DNA from: CAIMZW01 sp037133095
GTDB lineage: Bacteria; Actinomycetota; Actinomycetes; Nanopelagicales; Nanopelagicaceae
Assembly: GCA_037133095.1 (NCBI GenBank)
Contig: JBAXOT010000003.1
Location: 1 to 64,000 of the forward strand
Length of the DNA: 64,000 nucleotides
Direction: 5' to 3'
This document shows, piece by piece, positions 60,657 through 64,000 of this stretch. The notes under the pieces were generated by a model. It worked only from the letters and a program-made list of their open reading frames with translations. It ran no database searches and was not told where the DNA came from. Each line of letters opens with the position of its first letter. Position 1 is the first letter of the stretch. A program made the translations under genes and the position numbers.

Positions 60657-61394
60657 ATGTGCAGATTAATGGGCTATGTCTCACCGCAGGCCACAACTCT
60701 TGCGGAGATTTCGGGCCCGAATTTTGCTCAGTTCGCCGCGCTCTCTGCAGTTCACAACGATGGTTGGGGAATTGCTACTAATAATGGCACCGACCACGCG
60801 ATGGTCATTCTGGAGCCATCACCGGCAATCGATAGCCCAAAGTTTCTTGATTCTGCCGAGCATCTAAAAAGCGATGCCGCGTTGTTGCATTTTCGTTGGG
60901 CCACGGCGGGCTTGGATGTTAAAGAAGAAAATACTCACCCATTTACTTACGGCGAATATTCGTTCATACACAATGGTGGTGTCACTCCTAAGGAGTCATT
61001 AGATCAGTTCATCGATGACGATTTAGCGGACTTACGCAAAGGCGACACTGACAGCGAGCGTTATTTCCAGGTAGTCATTTCTCATATTCGAGAAGAAGGT
61101 CTTATATCGGGTGTTATCAATAGCATCCGCCAAATACGAGAGAATTGCAGCTTTTCTAGCCTGAACGCCATGCTATTAACACCAAAATATTATCTTGTCG
61201 TATCCGAACACGATAACAGCAGAATTCCCGGTGATTTTCCAGCAGATTATTACGAGCTCTTCTATCGTCAAGATAGTAATGGTGTTCTCGTTGCATCCTC
61301 AGGTTGGAATCAAGACGGCTGGAAATCGTTGCCGAACCATCGATTACTTGTGGTCGACCGAACTTCTTTGGAAGTTTCAGTTTTAGAGATTTAG
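60657..61394 (+). CDS. Class II glutamine amidotransferase (YafJ/EgtC-like)
   Basis: A 245-aa stand-alone N-terminal-nucleophile GATase: Cys2 after the initiator Met (MCRLMGYV), HNDGWGIA, LLHFRWATAG and FIHNGG. EgtC, a relative, hydrolyses a gamma-glutamyl amide in ergothioneine synthesis, so this protein could release glutamate from a gamma-glutamyl intermediate. It ends the operon, preceded by AAGGAG, and overlaps the divergent/convergent TetR end by 4 bp. Confidence 0.87.
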   Translation: MCRLMGYVSPQATTLAEISGPNFAQFAALSAVHNDGWGIATNNGTDHAMVILEPSPAIDSPKFLDSAEHLKSDAALLHFRWATAGLDVKEENTHPFTYGEYSFIHNGGVTPKESLDQFIDDDLADLRKGDTDSERYFQVVISHIREEGLISGVINSIRQIRENCSFSSLNAMLLTPKYYLVVSEHDNSRIPGDFPADYYELFYRQDSNGVLVASSGWNQDGWKSLPNHRLLVVDRTSLEVSVLEI

Positions 61395-62011
61395 GCATCT
61401 AAGAATTCAAAGAAAAGGTCATTGGCTACCTTTTCAACAATTTTTAGCCACTCGGAGATCCTGAAACTTTCCCCTTCAATTTCACCAATCACTCGCCCAA
61501 ATATAAGGCTGTCCATCAATTGCGCTACCGACTGAGAATCCAAGAATTGATTTGCCCAGCCTCGAGCAACACAAACATTGAAAATGCCTCCCCATAAATC
61601 GGAGGTAATGAGATTTTCTTGAGTTAACAAGGCGCGAAGTCTCGGATTGCCAAGCGCGCTCGAAATGAGCCAAATTCGTTGGGCTCGATCGTCCGTGTGA
61701 TAGAGCGATTGTCTTTTGCCCAAGGCATCGAATAGTGCGATTTTGGCTTGAGCTAAATCTAGTCCACCACTAATGGCATCACTAATCTGAAAAAGATCTT
61801 CGTTCATAAAAAGTCGATTTCTGGCCACGGTGGTTTGTTCTACTAAATCTGGATAGTCCTCAAAATGGTGATACAGCGAGCCTTTGGAAATTAAAGATCT
61901 CTTCAACACCATCTCCATGGCAATTTCCTGCGCGCTGGATTCATCCATCAGCGTATTTAGTGAAGCCATTAATATCTGTTTGGTTGGGTGCGAATAACTG
62001 TTGATTGACAT
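61391..62011 (-). CDS. TetR-family regulator (copy 2)
   Basis: A 206-aa regulator. HTH from SHPTKQILMASLNTL to KGSLYHHFEDYPDLVE. The C-terminal domain includes RGWANQFLDSQSVAQL, shared with the TetR at 44,557. It is convergent with the class II GATase and is the nearest regulator to the amine cluster. A 7-bp inverted repeat 60-91 bases upstream of its ATG may be its own operator. Confidence 0.85.
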   Translation of the reverse strand: MSINSYSHPTKQILMASLNTLMDESSAQEIAMEMVLKRSLISKGSLYHHFEDYPDLVEQTTVARNRLFMNEDLFQISDAISGGLDLAQAKIALFDALGKRQSLYHTDDRAQRIWLISSALGNPRLRALLTQENLITSDLWGGIFNVCVARGWANQFLDSQSVAQLMDSLIFGRVIGEIEGESFRISEWLKIVEKVANDLFFEFLDA

Positions 62012-62070
62012 TGTAATTTTGACTATAACGTGTGGTTTCTCATCGGCAACCTGAATTGATATAAATTGCC

Positions 62071-62102
62071 ACTAGACGACAGTTTTATTCATAAGGTCTA
62101 GT
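62071..62102. promoter_or_regulatory. Inverted repeat ACTAGAC-N18-GTCTAGT before TetR copy 2
   Basis: Perfect 7-base arms spaced by 18 bases, 60-91 bases upstream of the TetR ATG. The left arm continues as TAGACGA, which matches the palindrome before the other TetR operon (45,913-45,927). Confidence 0.5.
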
Positions 62103-62110
62103 TTTAGAAA

Positions 62111-62147
62111 AAGGCGCCGGCTCCTTGAGGGAAGGAACCGACGCCTT
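62111..62147 (-). terminator. Strong rho-independent terminator of the sigma-factor operon
   Basis: A 16-base stem (62,111-62,126 with 62,132-62,147), with two G-U pairs when read on the minus strand, a 5-base loop and a T-rich tail (TTTTTC). It ends transcription of the minus-strand genes at 62,191-64,000. Confidence 0.88.
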
Positions 62148-62190
62148 ACCGTTCATCGCTTGGACGAGGACGCGATGAATTCTCTTTTAT

Positions 62191-62604
62191 TTAATCGTCT
62201 TCTCCATCTTCCGATTGATCATCCGTGGAATCATCGGTGCTTTGGTCATCATTGGCCGTAGATGACACCCCTGTAATACTTGGCACCGTGGTCAATGGTG
62301 TTACGTCTGGCATAGGTGAAGAAGTGACGGGAGTTGCTGATACTGGAACAGTTTGTGCCTCTTGAGATTGATTGGATGAAGAGTTATTGACACTTGGGGC
62401 TGTTTGAAGTGATTTAGTGTCGACGTGGACATTGGATCCGGCAAGCGCGGGTAGATTTTCAGTCGGCGCATTAAGTGTTTGACTTAAATGGCTTATTGGA
62501 TGCCCGTGTGCCTTTCGTACTGCGCCAATAGCGCTTGGAGCAGCGAACAGAATCACCCATCCAATACCGATAGCGGTTGCCTTTATGACCTTTGATCGAT
62601 TCAT
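62191..62604 (-). CDS. Small signal-anchored Ser/Thr/Pro-rich protein with acidic tail
   Basis: A 137-aa protein from ATG 62604, with AAGGAG upstream. One N-terminal hydrophobic segment (KATAIGIGWVILFAAPSAIGA) may be a signal peptide or anchor, followed by a low-complexity Ser/Thr/Pro/Val region and an acidic tail (DDSTDDQSEDGEDD). No enzyme domain. The plan resembles the gene upstream. Function unknown; possibly an envelope protein under the sigma factor. Confidence 0.65.
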   Translation of the reverse strand: MNRSKVIKATAIGIGWVILFAAPSAIGAVRKAHGHPISHLSQTLNAPTENLPALAGSNVHVDTKSLQTAPSVNNSSSNQSQEAQTVPVSATPVTSSPMPDVTPLTTVPSITGVSSTANDDQSTDDSTDDQSEDGEDD

Positions 62605-62667
62605 CAATAACTCCTTGAGAACTGCGTTATTGATAGAGCGAACTAATGGGTCGATTCATTACATTGT

Positions 62668-63543
62668 TTAGTCATCAGTCTCTGAACCATCTCCGCCATC
62701 GGTTGATAGTGTCGGTATGGAGGGAATACCGGAACCGCTGGGAGTTGGCCGAGGAGTTCGCTTCGATTCCTGTTCTTTATCGTGAGTAGAGCTTCTCGTA
62801 CTACTGATTGTTGGAAGTGGAGATTTCGCGACGCTGACACCTTCCCCTGAATCCTGATTTTCTCCCGTTGGATTCAGACTTGGTGTTCGCGATGATTCAC
62901 CATGTGGCGAAGTCGTCCTTGGAGTTGCAGAGGACTCTTGGTGAGACTTATCTTCCGAATGCGTCGGGCGCGGATCGGCAATCGGCAGTGGTAAAGGTGA
63001 TTTGGAAGATGCCACATTCGATTCATTGCTCCCGCCAGATTGGGAATCTTGGCCAGAAGAGTGATCTTCTTCATTCTTGGTAGTCAGGGTAGGCGCTGGA
63101 GTCGAACTCGCGCCAGAGGACTGAGATGGTGTCGCGACCGGAGGTGAACTCGCACCAGAGGACTCCGATGGTGAACTGCTCGGAGAGGTTACGTTCTTAG
63201 CTTGGTTATCCGAAGTTAATGAAGCAATGTTGTGCGCGATCGCGACGACTGGTTTTCCAACCGCGTGTCTAACCGATCGGACGGCAGTTTCGATTTGGTG
63301 GGAAAGTGTCTTCGGGAGAACGCCGGCGTAGGCCAAAGAAGGTATGCCAAAGCCAATGACGATGGCGGGAATCGCAATTGCTTTAACAAACGGACGACGA
63401 ATTTTCGGTTTCGAGGCGCGATATTTTTCCAGCAATGGAATGAGTGCTTCATCACTTGCACTTACTGGTTCGGCTGCGAAATTACGTAATTCAGAAAAAA
63501 GCGGATCGTTTGGAAAATCTTCGAACTTGTCCCCATTATTCAT
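62668..63543 (-). CDS. Membrane-anchored Pro/Ser/Thr-rich protein, possible anti-sigma-like factor
   Basis: A 291-aa protein from ATG 63543 (GTG 63555 is an alternative), overlapping the sigma-factor stop by 8 bp. Residues 1-55 are cytoplasmic and charged (DEALIPLLEKYRASKPKIRR), one helix follows (AIAIPAIVIGFGIPSLAYAG), and the rest is Ser/Pro/Thr-rich with imperfect repeats of SSGASS and an acidic end. Gene order is that of sigma factor/membrane anti-sigma pairs, but no zinc-binding anti-sigma motif is seen. Confidence 0.65.
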   Translation of the reverse strand: MNNGDKFEDFPNDPLFSELRNFAAEPVSASDEALIPLLEKYRASKPKIRRPFVKAIAIPAIVIGFGIPSLAYAGVLPKTLSHQIETAVRSVRHAVGKPVVAIAHNIASLTSDNQAKNVTSPSSSPSESSGASSPPVATPSQSSGASSTPAPTLTTKNEEDHSSGQDSQSGGSNESNVASSKSPLPLPIADPRPTHSEDKSHQESSATPRTTSPHGESSRTPSLNPTGENQDSGEGVSVAKSPLPTISSTRSSTHDKEQESKRTPRPTPSGSGIPSIPTLSTDGGDGSETDD

Positions 63544-64000
63544 TATTCGATTCACCTGCCAATTCCGCGCGAAGCGCAGTCAGTCCCCTGTGTGCCAGAA
63601 CGCGCACCGAATTTGCACTCTTCTTCACCACTTTTGCTGTTTCAGCAACCGATAAATCGGAAACTATTCGCAGTGCCAAAACTTCGGCTTGTGCTGCAGG
63701 CAACGAGTTAATCGCCCGAATAATTCGCCGAACCTCTTCACTTGCATCAAACTCTTTCTCCACATTCAAAGGGCTTGGAATCCAAAAAGCTTCTTCTAGC
63801 TCCTCTGTTGGTCGAACTTGACGATCCCTAATTCGAACCGCGTCAATAATTCGATTTCGTGAGATGGAATAGAGCCAAGCGGAAAATTCTGAAGGCCCAC
63901 CATCAAACTTGCGGATATCCTTTGCAACGTTCAGCCACGTTTCAGATACAACTTCATCGGCATCGATCGAGCTTCCGTAGGTTCGGCTCTGAACAAATCT
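63536..64000 (-). CDS. ECF RNA polymerase sigma factor, N-terminus outside window
   Basis: The C-terminal 154 residues of a sigma-70 ECF factor; the start lies beyond the right edge. Translating back from the stop gives region 2 (DADEVVSETWLNVAKDIRKF and FSAWLYSISRNRIIDAVR) and region 4 (INSLPAAQAEVLALRI, SVAETAKVVKKSANSVRVLAHR). It heads an operon with a membrane-anchored protein. It would direct RNA polymerase to its own target promoters in response to an envelope or other signal. Confidence 0.92.
   Translation of the reverse strand, partial: RFVQSRTYGSSIDADEVVSETWLNVAKDIRKFDGGPSEFSAWLYSISRNRIIDAVRIRDRQVRPTEELEEAFWIPSPLNVEKEFDASEEVRRIIRAINSLPAAQAEVLALRIVSDLSVAETAKVVKKSANSVRVLAHRGLTALRAELAGESNNE

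Noticed and set aside
1..64000. tRNA, rRNA, CRISPR arrays, insertion sequences, prophage
   Set aside because: No cloverleaf with its TTCGA arm, repeat-spacer array, transposase or phage gene was found by reading both strands.

Overview
The window reads as a chromosomal segment of an actinobacterium (Actinomycetota) of moderate G+C. The evidence is a QcrCAB menaquinol:cytochrome c reductase with a di-haem QcrC and the PDWY form of the Qo motif, a CtaCDEF aa3 oxidase, a mycobacterial-type adenosine kinase, a HesB/ErpA protein, DUF3043 and DUF4191 proteins, a DnaQ/GIY-YIG fusion nuclease, and the pepA-lpd-sucB and lipB-lipA-glnA gene order of streptomycetes and mycobacteria. Many genes overlap by 4 bases and intergenic gaps are small. 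A planktonic, fairly compact actinobacterium is plausible, but no 16S gene is present and the genus is not claimed. No tRNA, rRNA, CRISPR array, insertion sequence or prophage was seen.

1-5,560: a short-chain dehydrogenase (cut by the left edge) diverges from an acyl-CoA dehydrogenase / APH-type kinase / zinc-type dehydrogenase operon. This looks like an unfused ACAD10/11- or Lva-like hydroxyacyl-CoA module. Small VOC, DinB and lipase-like genes follow. 5,617-21,383: the DnaQ/GIY-YIG nuclease, trpD, a degenerate receiver domain, the whole bc1-aa3 supercomplex (ctaE-qcrCAB on plus, ctaCDF on minus), a lysine-less cysteine-desulfurase homologue overlapping a TusA, adenosine kinase, ErpA-like protein, nadA and DUF3043. 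21,411-26,766: aldo-keto reductase, a cobalamin riboswitch with an expression platform driving btuFCD, and gcvT. 26,864-42,549: pepA, lpd, sucB, a TIGR01777 epimerase, two oxidoreductases, an MMPL exporter, lipB-lipA-plsC-DUF4191, a two-subunit lycopene cyclase with an RDD protein, and glnA behind a four-half-site GlnR-like operator.

42,918-49,556 is more accessory: a membrane-anchored matrixin-like metalloprotease, a second DinB protein, a TetR regulator with a GNAT, an unknown small protein, another GNAT, a VKOR-family protein, a stand-alone TipAS domain and an ABC-F ATPase.

49,573-62,011 is the most interesting region. It holds a HemL-like aminotransferase, a choline/ethanolamine-kinase-like protein, a dimethylglycine-dehydrogenase-like flavoprotein with GcvT domains, a class I amidotransferase, an APC permease, a glutamine-synthetase homologue of the gamma-glutamyl-amine ligase type, an aldehyde dehydrogenase, an SDR, a class II amidotransferase and a TetR regulator. 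Together they suggest uptake of an amine or amino alcohol, gamma-glutamylation, two-step oxidation and release of glutamate plus an amino acid such as glycine, with the flavoprotein feeding methyl groups to folate. The substrate is not determined by sequence.

62,111-64,000: an ECF sigma factor (cut by the right edge), a membrane-anchored Pro/Ser/Thr-rich protein and a smaller protein of similar design, closed by a strong minus-strand terminator.
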